Assembly (NCBI GenBank): GCA_021805275.1
Contig: JAJZFQ010000094.1
Location: forward strand, 1 to 35,846
Reading direction: 5' to 3'
Length of the DNA: 35,846 nt
From: Pseudomonadota bacterium
GTDB lineage: Bacteria; Pseudomonadota; Gammaproteobacteria; Steroidobacterales; Steroidobacteraceae
Below the pieces are notes generated by a model. It saw nothing but the letters and a program-made list of their open reading frames with translations, searched no databases and was not told the origin of the DNA. Below are positions 7,718-16,154 of the stretch, piece after piece. A program made the position numbers and the translations under genes. The first letter of the stretch is position 1. Each line of letters begins with the position of its first letter.

Positions 7718-10201
7718 ATGTCGAATTCCGCACCCTGGATCGTGCACAAATTCGGCGGCTCGAGCGTCGCCGATGCCGCCTGCTTCGAGCGCGTGGCCGC
7801 CATCCTGGACGCCTCGCCGGGCGAGCGCCTGGGCGTGGTGCTCTCGGCCTGCAAGGGCGTGACCGACGGGCTGCTCGGCTTGGTGCAGCTCGCCGAGATG
7901 CAGGACGAGGGCTACCGGGCTGAAATTGCCGCGCTGCGTGCGCGGCATGCCGCGATCGCCGAGGCGCTGCTGCCGGTCGAGGTCATGCGCCGGTACATGG
8001 CGGGCTTCGATCGGGACTGCCGCGATCTGGAAGGCATCCTGCACACGGTCAAGCTCACCCGCTCGGCCGCGCCGAACGTGCGCGACCTGATCGCGGGCTA
8101 CGGGGAGATCTGGTCGACCAAACTGTTCCATCGCTTCCTCGAGACGCGACCGCAGCGCCGCGGACCGGTGCAGTGGATCGACGCGCGGCGGGTGGTCGTG
8201 GTCGACTGGGGGCCGCTCGGGCCGGCGGTGCAGTGGGAGCCCTCCCGGGCCCAGCTCGGCGACCTGGTGGACGCGGATTTCAAAGGTACGCTGGTCATCA
8301 CCGGCTTCATCGCGGCGGACCGGCGCGGCGTTCAGACCACCCTCGGGCGCAATGGCAGCGACTTCTCGGCGTCGATCTTCGGCGCGCTGCTCGCGGCGGG
8401 CGAGATCCACATCTGGACCGACGTCGACGGGGTGCTCTCGGCCGACCCGCGCCGCGTGCCCGATGCCACGGTCATCGACTCGCTCTCCTACAGCGAGGCG
8501 ATGGAACTGGCCTATTTCGGCGCCAAGGTGATCCATCCGCAGACCATGGCTCCGGCGGTGGGCGATGCCATCCCCATCTGGATCCGCAACACCTTCGCGC
8601 CCGAGAAGCCGGGCACGCTGATCTGCGCCGATCCAAAGTCGCTGTTGCCGGTCAAGGGCATCGCGAGCATCGACCAGGTCGCGCTGGTGAACCTCGAGGG
8701 CGCCGGGATGATCGGAGTGCCCGGCACGGCACACCGGCTGTTCGGCGCGCTGCGCGAGGAAGGCATCTCGGTGATCGTGATCTCCCAGGGCAGCTCGGAG
8801 CACTCGATCTGCTGCGCTGTGCCGCGCAGCGAGGGCGAGCGGGCGGGCGCGGTGGTCCGGCGCGCCTTCGAGCGCGAGTTGCTCGAGGGACAGATCCAGA
8901 GCGTCGAGGTCGATCTGGACCTGGCGATCCTCGCCGTGGTCGGCGACGGCATGGCCGGAACGCCCGGTGTAGCGGCCAAGGTGTTCAACGCGCTCGGCAT
9001 CGCCGGGGTGAACGTGCGCGCTATCGCGCAGGGCGCCTCGGAGCGCAACATCTCCGTGGTCGTCGAGGGCCGCTCGGCGACGCGCGCGCTGCGCGCCGCG
9101 CACGCCGGTCTGTACCTCTCGCCGCACACCTTGTCGGTCGGCGTCATCGGTCCGGGGACCGTCGGGCGGGTGCTCCTTGAGCAGATCGCCTCGCAGACCG
9201 AGCGGCTGCGCGAGCAGTTCAAGCTGGATCTGCGCGTGCGCGGCATCCTCGGCTCGCGACGTATGGTGCTATCTGACGGCGGCATCGCGCTTGCCTCCTG
9301 GCAGGAGCAGTACGAGCGCAGCGACACCGGCGCCGATCTGGATCGCTTCGTCGAGCACGTGCGCGTCGATTATCTGCCGCACACCGTGCTCATCGACTGC
9401 ACCTCGAGCAGCGAGGTGGCTGGGCGCTACGCCGAGTGGCTGCGCGCCGGCGTGCACGTGATCACGCCGAACAAGAAGGCCAACAGCGCGGATCTGTCCT
9501 ACTACCGGGCGCTGCAGGCTGCGCGCCGCGCCGGCCAGGCGCACTACCTGTACGAGGCGACGGTCGGAGCCGGTCTGCCGGTCGTGCATACGCTGCGCGA
9601 TCTGCGCGAGACGGGCGATGAGATCGCGAGCATCGAGGGCATCTTCTCCGGCACCCTGGCGTATCTGTTCAACGTCTACGACGGCACCGCGCCATTCTCG
9701 GACATCGTGCGCGACGCCCGCCAGCGCGGCTACACCGAGCCCGACCCGCGCGACGATCTATCCGGCATGGACGTCGCGCGCAAGCTGATCATTCTCGGGC
9801 GCGAAATGGGACTGGAGCTTGAACTCGCCGACGTGCGGCTCGAGAGCCTGGTGCCCTCGGGCCTCGAGCGCGGTTCGATCGAGGAGTTCATGGCGCGTCT
9901 GCCGCGCTCGGACGCGGCGATGCGCGAGCGGTTCGAGGCCGCCCGAGCAGCCGGGCGCGTGCTGCGCTACGTCGGGCGCCTGCGCGCCGACGGGCAGGCC
10001 ACGGTGGGGCTGGTTGAGCTCGATGCAGGGCACGCGTTCGCCAACATCGCGCTCACCGACAACGTCGTGCGCTTCGCTACGCGCCGCTACTGCGACAATC
10101 CGCTCATCGTGCAGGGGCCGGGTGCGGGCCCGGAGGTCACAGCCGGGGGCGTGTTCGCCGATCTCCTGCGCCTGTCGGTCTACCTGGGGGCACGCCTGTG
10201 A
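7718..10201 (+). CDS. thrA: Bifunctional aspartate kinase / homoserine dehydrogenase
   Basis: This enzyme catalyses the first and third steps of the aspartate pathway toward threonine. The N-terminal kinase begins with HKFGGSSV and carries GRNGSDFSA further in. Two ACT-like regulatory repeats follow (about residues 310-460, with VISQGSSEHSICC and IAQGASERNISVV). The homoserine dehydrogenase part starts at GVIGPGTVG near residue 474 and includes TPNKKANS, YEATVGAGLP and GIFSGTLAYLF. It has 827 residues from the ATG at 7718, the size of Xanthomonas and E. coli ThrA. A GTG at 7703 is possible, but AGGTGA at 7701-7706 looks like the ribosome site for 7718. The ACT repeats imply feedback control, probably by threonine. 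No leader peptide or attenuator was found upstream. Its stop overlaps the thrB start. Confidence 0.96.
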   Translation: MSNSAPWIVHKFGGSSVADAACFERVAAILDASPGERLGVVLSACKGVTDGLLGLVQLAEMQDEGYRAEIAALRARHAAIAEALLPVEVMRRYMAGFDRDCRDLEGILHTVKLTRSAAPNVRDLIAGYGEIWSTKLFHRFLETRPQRRGPVQWIDARRVVVVDWGPLGPAVQWEPSRAQLGDLVDADFKGTLVITGFIAADRRGVQTTLGRNGSDFSASIFGALLAAGEIHIWTDVDGVLSADPRRVPDATVIDSLSYSEAMELAYFGAKVIHPQTMAPAVGDAIPIWIRNTFAPEKPGTLICADPKSLLPVKGIASIDQVALVNLEGAGMIGVPGTAHRLFGALREEGISVIVISQGSSEHSICCAVPRSEGERAGAVVRRAFERELLEGQIQSVEVDLDLAILAVVGDGMAGTPGVAAKVFNALGIAGVNVRAIAQGASERNISVVVEGRSATRALRAAHAGLYLSPHTLSVGVIGPGTVGRVLLEQIASQTERLREQFKLDLRVRGILGSRRMVLSDGGIALASWQEQYERSDTGADLDRFVEHVRVDYLPHTVLIDCTSSSEVAGRYAEWLRAGVHVITPNKKANSADLSYYRALQAARRAGQAHYLYEATVGAGLPVVHTLRDLRETGDEIASIEGIFSGTLAYLFNVYDGTAPFSDIVRDARQRGYTEPDPRDDLSGMDVARKLIILGREMGLELELADVRLESLVPSGLERGSIEEFMARLPRSDAAMRERFEAARAAGRVLRYVGRLRADGQATVGLVELDAGHAFANIALTDNVVRFATRRYCDNPLIVQGPGAGPEVTAGGVFADLLRLSVYLGARL

Positions 10202-11142
10202 GCGCGCCACGCTGGGCAACGGCCTTCGCGCCGGCTTCCTCGGGCAACGTCGCCATCGGGTTCGACATTCTCGGCTTTGCGGTCGATGCGCTCGGCGACC
10301 GGGTGACGGTGAGCCGCAGCGAGCGGCCCGGTGTCGTGATCTCGGCGGTGAGCGGCATCGCCGGAGAGCTGCCGACCGATCCGGCGCAGAACACTGCCGG
10401 GCGCGCGCTGCTCGCCATGCACGAGGAGCTCGCGCCGGGATTTGGCTTCGAGATGCGCATCGAGAAGGGCATTCCGCTCGGTTCCGGTCTCGGCGGTTCG
10501 GCCGCCTCGGCCGTCGGGGCGGTGGTGGCGGCCAACGCGCTGCTCACGAACCCGTGCGAGAAGCTCGATTTGCTGAAGTTCGCGATGCAGGGCGAAGCGG
10601 TCGCGAGCGGCTCGATGCACGTCGACAACATCGCGCCCTCGCTCTACGGCGGGCTGGTGCTGACCGTGGGCATCGAGCAGCCGCGCGTGAAGCGCATTCC
10701 GGTGCCGCCGGCAATTCGCGCCGTGATCATCCATCCGCACATGTTCCTCGCGACGCGCCAGGCGCGCGCCATTCTCAAGCGCGAAGTGCCCTTGGCGGAT
10801 TTCGTCTGGCAGACCGCCAACCTCGCGGGTTTCATCTCCGGCTGCTACACGGATGATCTGGACATGATCCGCGCCTCGTTCGAGGATGTGGTCATCGAGC
10901 CGCAGCGCCAGGCACTGATTCCCGGCTTTGCGGCCGTGCGCGCCGCGGCGATCCGTGCCGGGGCGCTCGGTTGCTCGATCTCCGGGGCGGGACCGACGCT
11001 GTTCGCCTGGGCCCTCGAGACGCAGGCGGGCGAGGTGCTCGCGGCGATGCGTGCCCCGTTGCTCGCGACCGGCACGCAGGTCGATGAGTGGATCGTCGAC
11101 CTTCGCGGCAGCGAGGGTGCACGCGTGGTGGCCAGCGGTTGA
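10198..11142 (+). CDS. thrB: Homoserine kinase
   Basis: This GHMP-family kinase phosphorylates homoserine to O-phosphohomoserine, the substrate of ThrC. It has 314 residues. The N-terminus has the family's substrate segment APASSGNVAIGFD, and the phosphate-binding loop reads GIPLGSGLGGSAASA near residues 96-110. A third GHMP motif, SISGAGPTLFAW, is near residue 260. The GTG start forms a GTGA overlap with the thrA stop, so translation is coupled. The arrangement thrA-thrB-thrC on one strand confirms the role. Confidence 0.96.
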   Translation: MSAPRWATAFAPASSGNVAIGFDILGFAVDALGDRVTVSRSERPGVVISAVSGIAGELPTDPAQNTAGRALLAMHEELAPGFGFEMRIEKGIPLGSGLGGSAASAVGAVVAANALLTNPCEKLDLLKFAMQGEAVASGSMHVDNIAPSLYGGLVLTVGIEQPRVKRIPVPPAIRAVIIHPHMFLATRQARAILKREVPLADFVWQTANLAGFISGCYTDDLDMIRASFEDVVIEPQRQALIPGFAAVRAAAIRAGALGCSISGAGPTLFAWALETQAGEVLAAMRAPLLATGTQVDEWIVDLRGSEGARVVASG

Positions 11143-11165
11143 CCGGACGAGCGAGGGCATGGGGC

Positions 11166-12476
11166 ATGCGATTTCTTAGCACCCGCGATGAGCGGCTGAC
11201 GGTGGGATTCAGTGAGGGGCTCGAGCAGGGACTCGCGCCGGATGGGGGACTGTACGTGCCGCAGCAGTGGCCACAGCTGTCCCTGGGGGAGCTGGCCGCG
11301 GCGGGGCGAAAGGGGCTCGCGCCGCTCGCCGAGCGGCTGATCGGGCCGTTTGCCGCGGGCGATGTGCTCGAGGGGGGGCTCGGGCGGATCTGCGCCGAGG
11401 CGTTCAATTTTCCGGCACCGCTGGTACCCCTGGAGGGCGATCGGCTCGGGGTGTTGGAGCTGTTCCACGGACCCACTGCGGCCTTCAAGGACTTCGGCGC
11501 GCGCTTTCTCTCAGCGTGCCTGACCCGGCTGCGTGCCGGACAGCCGCGGCCGCTCACCATCCTGGTGGCGACCTCGGGGGACACCGGCGGGGCGGTGGCG
11601 GCGGCGTTTCACGGCCGGCCGGGCATCGAGGTCGCGGTGCTCTTTCCCAAGGGTTTGGTGTCCCCGACCCAGCAGCAGCAGCTGACCTGCTGGGGCGGCA
11701 ACGTGCACTCGTTCGCGGTGCGCGGGACGTTCGACGATTGCCAGCGGATGGTCAAGCAGGCCTTTCTCGATGAGCGGCTGCGCGCGGCGCGTACGCTCTC
11801 ATCGGCCAACAGCATCAATCTTGGCCGACTGCTGCCGCAGGCCTCGTACTACGCGGCGACGAGCCTCGCGCTCGCTGGTGCGGGCGGCGAGCCGGTGTCG
11901 TTCATCATCCCGAGCGGCAACCTGGGCAACGCGCTGGCGTGCATCTGGGCGCGTCGTCTCGGGCTGCCGATCGGCGAGGTGGTGCTGGCGCACAACGCCA
12001 ACCGCACCGTTCCGGACTTTCTGGCTGGCGGGCAGTGGCAGCCGCGCCCGAGCGTCGCGACGCTCGCCTCGGCGATGGACGTCGGCAACCCGAGCAACAT
12101 GGAGCGCCTGCGCGCGCTGTATCCGCAGCTCGAGGAGCTGCGCATGGCGGTGAGCGCCTGCAGCATCGAGGACGAGGCGATCCGCGCACGTATCGTCAGT
12201 GATTTCCGCCGCCTGGGACGGATCTGGTGCCCGCACACGGCGGTGGCCGCCGAGGCCTATGCGCGCTTGCCCGAGGCGCGCCGCAGAGCCGGGCGCTGGG
12301 TGCTGGTGGGAACGGCGCATCCAGCCAAGTTCCGCGAGATCATCGAACCGCTGATCGGGCAGACGGTGCCGGTGCCGCCGACGCTCGCGGCACTGTTTGC
12401 CCGCGCAAGTCAGTACCGCGAGATCGATGCCGATCTTGCTGCGCTGCGTGTCGCTCTCGCCGGCGAGGCGGCCTGA
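11166..12476 (+). CDS. thrC: Threonine synthase
   Basis: This PLP enzyme converts O-phosphohomoserine to threonine and phosphate. It has 436 residues from the ATG at 11166 (MRFLSTRDE), the usual N-terminus of the family; an in-frame ATG at 11088 would lie inside thrB. The PLP lysine is K108 in HGPTAAFKDFGARF. ATSGDTGGAV (about 138-147) and the later PSGNLGNALA bind the cofactor phosphate. It lies 23 bases after thrB and 3 bases before the NERD-domain gene, so all four genes probably share a message. Confidence 0.96.
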   Translation: MRFLSTRDERLTVGFSEGLEQGLAPDGGLYVPQQWPQLSLGELAAAGRKGLAPLAERLIGPFAAGDVLEGGLGRICAEAFNFPAPLVPLEGDRLGVLELFHGPTAAFKDFGARFLSACLTRLRAGQPRPLTILVATSGDTGGAVAAAFHGRPGIEVAVLFPKGLVSPTQQQQLTCWGGNVHSFAVRGTFDDCQRMVKQAFLDERLRAARTLSSANSINLGRLLPQASYYAATSLALAGAGGEPVSFIIPSGNLGNALACIWARRLGLPIGEVVLAHNANRTVPDFLAGGQWQPRPSVATLASAMDVGNPSNMERLRALYPQLEELRMAVSACSIEDEAIRARIVSDFRRLGRIWCPHTAVAAEAYARLPEARRRAGRWVLVGTAHPAKFREIIEPLIGQTVPVPPTLAALFARASQYREIDADLAALRVALAGEAA

Positions 12477-12479
12477 GCA

Positions 12480-13082
12480 ATGACTGTGAGGCAGCTATTG
12501 CGCCAGCCTTTTGTCCCCTGGGCGATCCTGGCACTGGCGCTCGTGCTGATCGTCTTGGCAGTGTGGCTGTTTCGCTGGCACCGTCGGCGCCGTGCGCGCC
12601 GGGCGCTGCATGGGGCAATCGCCGGGGTCGGTGCGGAGCACCTGATCGACATGTCGGTGCCCGATGGCATGGGCGGCGGCTATCACGTCGATTTTCTGCT
12701 GTTCAGCGCCTACGGCATCCTGATCGTCGACGTGCGTCAGGTGCGCGGTAACATCTTCGGAGGCGATCAGATGGCCGAGTGGACCGTCATGGACGGGCCG
12801 CAACGCTTCACTTTCGTCAACCCGCAGAGCGGTCTGTACGACCGGGTCGCGGCGATTCGCGCGATCGCCGGCGAGGTGCCGATCGAGGCGCGGGTGGTGT
12901 TCACCGGCGGAGGGCGCTTCCCGAAGGGATTGCCCAAGTGGACCGTGATGCTCGAGGAGTTCGGTGCGGAATTTCCCCCGCTCGCGCCGGAGGTCACGGC
13001 AACGATGCTGGATCACTACCGCACCGGCTGGGAGCGGCTGCGCGCCGCGGTCCGCCCGAGTGCGATGGCACACATGCGCTGA
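12480..13082 (+). CDS. Membrane-anchored NERD-domain protein
   Basis: This protein has 200 residues. One hydrophobic segment at about residues 13-32 (WAILALALVLIVLAVWLF) is followed by an Arg/His-rich stretch (RWHRRRRARR), predicting a single-pass anchor with a cytoplasmic C-terminal domain. Residues 45-150 resemble the NERD (nuclease-related) domain, with HVDFLLFSAYGILIVDVRQVRGNIFGG matching the family's core pattern; here it spans several conserved positions, including D near residue 63 and D near 76 of a D/E-x-K-like region in which the usual lysine is replaced (VDVRQ rather than ETKN). Nuclease activity is therefore unproven. It starts 3 bases after thrC, but a link to threonine synthesis is not evident. 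Confidence 0.7.
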   Translation: MTVRQLLRQPFVPWAILALALVLIVLAVWLFRWHRRRRARRALHGAIAGVGAEHLIDMSVPDGMGGGYHVDFLLFSAYGILIVDVRQVRGNIFGGDQMAEWTVMDGPQRFTFVNPQSGLYDRVAAIRAIAGEVPIEARVVFTGGGRFPKGLPKWTVMLEEFGAEFPPLAPEVTATMLDHYRTGWERLRAAVRPSAMAHMR

Positions 13083-13104
13083 GGCGCGGCGCGCTTGCTC
13101 AGCG
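13077..13104. terminator. Inverted repeat between convergent gene ends
   Basis: CGCTGAG at 13077-13083 pairs with CTCAGCG at 13098-13104 around a 14-base GC-rich loop, covering the stop codons of the NERD gene and the M20 gene. There is no U-tract. It may be a bidirectional terminator, but opposed TGA stops contribute to the symmetry. Confidence 0.35.
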
Positions 13105-14514
13105 GCGCGGTGCGCGGGCGTGGTCGGCGAGCACCAGCGCCACGCAGGCGGTGAGCTTCTCGGCGTAATCGAGGTGCAGGAACTCGTTGGGCCCGTGGGC
13201 ATTGGCGTGCGGACCGAGTACCCCGGTGATGAAGAATTGGGTGTGCGGAAAGCGTTCCCCGAGCATGCCCATGAACGGAATGGTTCCACCGCAGCCGAGG
13301 TGCACGGCGCCGAGCCCGTAGATTCGGCGCGAGGCCTCATCGATCGATTTTTCGAGCCATGGTGCGAACGATGGGGCGTTCCAGCCCGCGGTGGGCGCCC
13401 CCGGTGAGAACCGGACCTCGGCGCCGTACGGAGGGTCGCGCTCGAGGGCGTCTTTGACCGCGCGGGCCGCACGCACCGGATCGCAGGTCGGCGGCAGGCG
13501 CAAGGAAAGCTTCAGGGTCAGTGCCGGTAGCAGCACGTTTCCGGCCGAGAGGGTGGGTGGCAGACCATCCGCCCCGGTCACCGAAAGCGTTGCCTTCCAG
13601 GTGCTGTTGATCAGCAGCTCGACCGGGTCGTCGCTGACGGCACGCACGCCCTGCGCCCAGGGGAGCTTGCCGGCGACCGAATCGCCGAGTATCCGCGCGG
13701 CGGCGCGCATCTGCTCGAGCCGGTCCGTGGGAATGCTAACGGTCAGTTCCGGTGGCGTGAGCGTGCCGTCGAGCGGCTGCTCGATGCGTGCAAGCAGCTG
13801 CCCGATGATGCGGAACGGGTTCGGTGCAATGCCGCTCGCCATGCCTGAGTGCACGCCTTCCTCCAGCACGCGCACGGTGAGCTCGCCCACCAGGTTGCCG
13901 CGCAGGGAGGTGGTGCACCAGAGCTGCTCGTAGTTGCCGCACTCGGCGTCCAGGCACACCACGAGCGAAGGCTCCCCGAGCCTCTCGCCGAGCTTCTCCA
14001 GGTGCGCAGGCAGATCGACGCTGCCGCTCTCCTCGCACGCCTCGATCAGGATGACGCAACGGGCGAGCGCCACGCGCTGCGCCTTCAGGGCGGCGATTGC
14101 TGCGAGCGAGCTGAACAGCGCATAGCCGTCATCCGCCGCGCCACGTCCGTAAAGCTTCCCCTCGCGCAGTACCGGCTCCCAGGGTCCGAGGCTCGGTTGC
14201 CAGCCGGTGAATTCCGGCTGCTTGTCAAGATGACCGTAGAGCAACACGCAACCGGGGAGCTCTCCGGGCACATCGACGAGCAGCACCGGCGTGCGTCCGG
14301 GCAGGCGCAGCAACTCGACTTTCATGCCCGGGATCGGCTGCGTACGGCACCAGTCGGCCATCAGCTGCGCGGCCGCCTCCATGTGACCGTGCTGTTCCCA
14401 TTGCGGATCGAACAGCGGTGACTTGTTTGGAATGCGTACGTACGCGGCCAGGCGCTCGACGATCGAGTCGCGCCAGGCGGCGCCGATGTGTTCACGGAGC
14501 TTGTGCACGTCCAC
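13099..14514 (-). CDS. M20 family dipeptidase/carboxypeptidase
   Basis: This cytoplasmic zinc peptidase has 471 residues from the GTG at 14514. That start has GGGAGA six bases upstream; the ATG at 14565 would add 17 residues with no better ribosome site. Metal-site signatures in order are YGHLDKQPE (H95), GRGAADDG (D128), EACEESGS (E161/E162), CLDAEC (D189) and HGPNEFLHL near the C-terminus. EEGVHSGMASG is the substrate and dimerisation region. The nearest known relatives are M20 dipeptidases of the CNDP/PepV-like type. The substrate cannot be told. A promoter is visible upstream (14595-14623), so it is probably its own unit. Confidence 0.9.
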   Translation of the reverse strand: MDVHKLREHIGAAWRDSIVERLAAYVRIPNKSPLFDPQWEQHGHMEAAAQLMADWCRTQPIPGMKVELLRLPGRTPVLLVDVPGELPGCVLLYGHLDKQPEFTGWQPSLGPWEPVLREGKLYGRGAADDGYALFSSLAAIAALKAQRVALARCVILIEACEESGSVDLPAHLEKLGERLGEPSLVVCLDAECGNYEQLWCTTSLRGNLVGELTVRVLEEGVHSGMASGIAPNPFRIIGQLLARIEQPLDGTLTPPELTVSIPTDRLEQMRAAARILGDSVAGKLPWAQGVRAVSDDPVELLINSTWKATLSVTGADGLPPTLSAGNVLLPALTLKLSLRLPPTCDPVRAARAVKDALERDPPYGAEVRFSPGAPTAGWNAPSFAPWLEKSIDEASRRIYGLGAVHLGCGGTIPFMGMLGERFPHTQFFITGVLGPHANAHGPNEFLHLDYAEKLTACVALVLADHARAPRR

Positions 14515-14594
14515 CCGACATCTCCCGGGATTGGCGAGGATCCGCAGCAATGGGGCGGCGGACATCGCCGCGCTCCGTCGCCGCCGGTGCGCGG

Positions 14595-14623
14595 ATTATG
14601 GGAATGGCCATGCGCGGGTGCAA
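14595..14623 (-). promoter_or_regulatory. Probable promoter of the M20 peptidase gene
   Basis: On the minus strand TTGCAC (14623-14618) is followed, after 17 bases, by CATAAT (14600-14595). This gives a leader of about 70 bases. The -35 falls inside the loop of the tatD terminator hairpin. Confidence 0.45.
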
Positions 14624-14635
14624 GGGCGCATGGCC
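14606..14635 (-). terminator. Terminator-like hairpin after tatD
   Basis: GGCCATGCGC (14606-14615) and GCGCATGGCC (14626-14635) are perfect 10-base complements with a 10-base loop, eight bases beyond the tatD stop. There is no U-run afterward, only ATTCCC. Confidence 0.6.
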
Positions 14636-14643
14636 GGGGCCGC

Positions 14644-15468
14644 TCAGCCGGTGGCGTGCGGCAGGGCGAACAGGCGGCGCGCGGCCTGGGTGGTGGATTC
14701 GGCGAGCGCCTCGAGCGGCTCGCCGCGGGCGCGGGCGATCACGGCGGCGATATGCGCCAGGTACTGCGGCTCGTTGCGGCGCGAGGCCGGGCGCGGCTGC
14801 AGATCGCGAGGCAGCAGATAGGGACCGTCGGTCTCGATCAGGAGACGGTCGGCTGGAATTCGCTCGACGAGCCGCAGCAGGTGCGCACCGCGGCGTTCGT
14901 CGCAGATCCAGCCGGTGATGCCGATTGCGAGGCCGAGGTCGAGGTAGCTGTCGAGCTGCTCCGGCCCGGCCGTGAAACAGTGTGCCACGCCGCCGGTCAG
15001 CGCCGGCCAGTGCTCGCGCAGGATGGCGAGGAAATCGGCGTGGGCGTCGCGCTGATGGAGGAATACCGGTTTGCCAGCGCGGACGGCAAGTTCGAGTTGT
15101 TCGTGGAAGGCGCGCCGCTGATCGGCCTGGGGCGCCAGGTTGCGGAAATAATCGAGGCCGCACTCGCCGATCGCGACCACCTGCGGTGCGCTCGCCAGTC
15201 CGGCGAGTTCCGCCAGGAGCGCATCGGTGAGCTGTGCGGCGTGATGCGGGTGCACGCCCGCGGTGGCGAACAGCCGCCCGGGGTGCGCTTGCGCCAGCGC
15301 AATCGCCTTGTGAGTGCTCGGCCCGCAGGAGCCGGTGACGATCATCTGCCCGACGCCGGCGGCGTGTGCGCGTGCGATGACCGCCTCCCGATCGGCGTCG
15401 TAGCTGTCATGGGCGAGGTTGATGCCGATGTCGATCAGGCTGGGCGGGGCGGGCATGGATGGGGACAT
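14644..15468 (-). CDS. tatD: TatD metal-dependent nuclease
   Basis: This TIM-barrel metal-dependent hydrolase has 274 residues. It is the TatD branch rather than the YcfH/YjjV branches: it opens with LIDIGINL like E. coli TatD and not with the DTHCHL of its paralogues. It shares TAGVHPH, AIGECGLDY, PVFLHQRDAH, AHCFTAG, GITGWICDERRG and LLIETDGPYLLPRDL. The Glu, His, His and Asp metal ligands are therefore all present. Known TatD has 3'-5' exonuclease activity on DNA and RNA. The ATG at 15468 was chosen because a GAG-containing site lies just upstream; 15456 is an alternative. The tat translocase genes are not nearby. Confidence 0.92.
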   Translation of the reverse strand: MSPSMPAPPSLIDIGINLAHDSYDADREAVIARAHAAGVGQMIVTGSCGPSTHKAIALAQAHPGRLFATAGVHPHHAAQLTDALLAELAGLASAPQVVAIGECGLDYFRNLAPQADQRRAFHEQLELAVRAGKPVFLHQRDAHADFLAILREHWPALTGGVAHCFTAGPEQLDSYLDLGLAIGITGWICDERRGAHLLRLVERIPADRLLIETDGPYLLPRDLQPRPASRRNEPQYLAHIAAVIARARGEPLEALAESTTQAARRLFALPHATG

Positions 15469-15560
15469 CTAGCTCGGCGGTGGCGGGCGTTCAGTATCGA
15501 CGAATCGGGCCGTGCGCGGCAGGACGGCATGCCGCACCTCACGCCGTCGTCTGCTCCGGC

Positions 15561-16133
15561 TCAGGCCCAATCCGGCTCGTTGCCGGGCTTCCACTTGATG
15601 CTGCAGCCGATGCTGGCGTGCTGCGTCTCGATGGGCCGGCCTACCAGGAGCGCCTCCACCGCCGCACGCAGCTCGGTGCCGCTGACCGGGATCTGGTTGC
15701 CGGGCGAGCTTGCATCGAAGCGACCACGGTAAACGAGCCGACGCTCGGCATCGAAGAGGAAGAAATCCGGTGTGCAGATCGCCTCGTACGCGCGAGCCGT
15801 GCGCTGTGTCGGGTCGGTCAGGTAGGGAAAGGTGAATCCCTTCTCGGCCGCAACGCGGGCCATGTGCTGCGGCGCATCGTCCGGGTAGGCGTTCGAGTCG
15901 TTGGGATTGATCGCCGCGATTGCCAACCCCCGCGGGCCGTACTCGCGCGCGAAGGCGACGAACTCCTCGAGGATGTGCTTGACGTAGGGGCAGTGATTGC
16001 AGAGGAAGGCCACGAGCAGCGCGCGTGCCTCACCGAAGGACGCGAGGCTCCAGTGCCGCCCGGTCGGATCGGGCAGGGAGAACTCGGGTGCGGCAGTGCC
16101 GAGCGGCAGCATGCGTGATTGGCGGGCGGGCAT
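15561..16133 (-). CDS. Thioredoxin-fold redoxin with CNHC active site
   Basis: This AhpC/TSA-type redoxin has 190 residues. It has no signal peptide, so it is probably cytoplasmic. The active site is C45-N-H-C48 in AFLCNHCPYVKH, and the conserved C-terminal GCSIKWKPGNEP contains a third cysteine. DSNAYPDDAP and GTPDFFLFD-like segments (here CTPDFFLFD) are typical of this uncharacterised bacterial redoxin group. The ATG at 16133 has a strong GGAGGAG upstream. It lies 21 bases after the threonine aldolase gene on the same strand, so they are probably co-transcribed. It likely reduces disulfides or peroxides; the exact partner is unknown. Confidence 0.85.
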   Translation of the reverse strand: MPARQSRMLPLGTAAPEFSLPDPTGRHWSLASFGEARALLVAFLCNHCPYVKHILEEFVAFAREYGPRGLAIAAINPNDSNAYPDDAPQHMARVAAEKGFTFPYLTDPTQRTARAYEAICTPDFFLFDAERRLVYRGRFDASSPGNQIPVSGTELRAAVEALLVGRPIETQHASIGCSIKWKPGNEPDWA

Positions 16134-16154
16134 GGCGATCTCCTCCGGGGCCGA

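Noticed and set aside
15469..15560. Hairpin after the redoxin gene
   Set aside because: Only a bulged stem near 15512-15537 can be drawn, with competing pairings and no U-tract.
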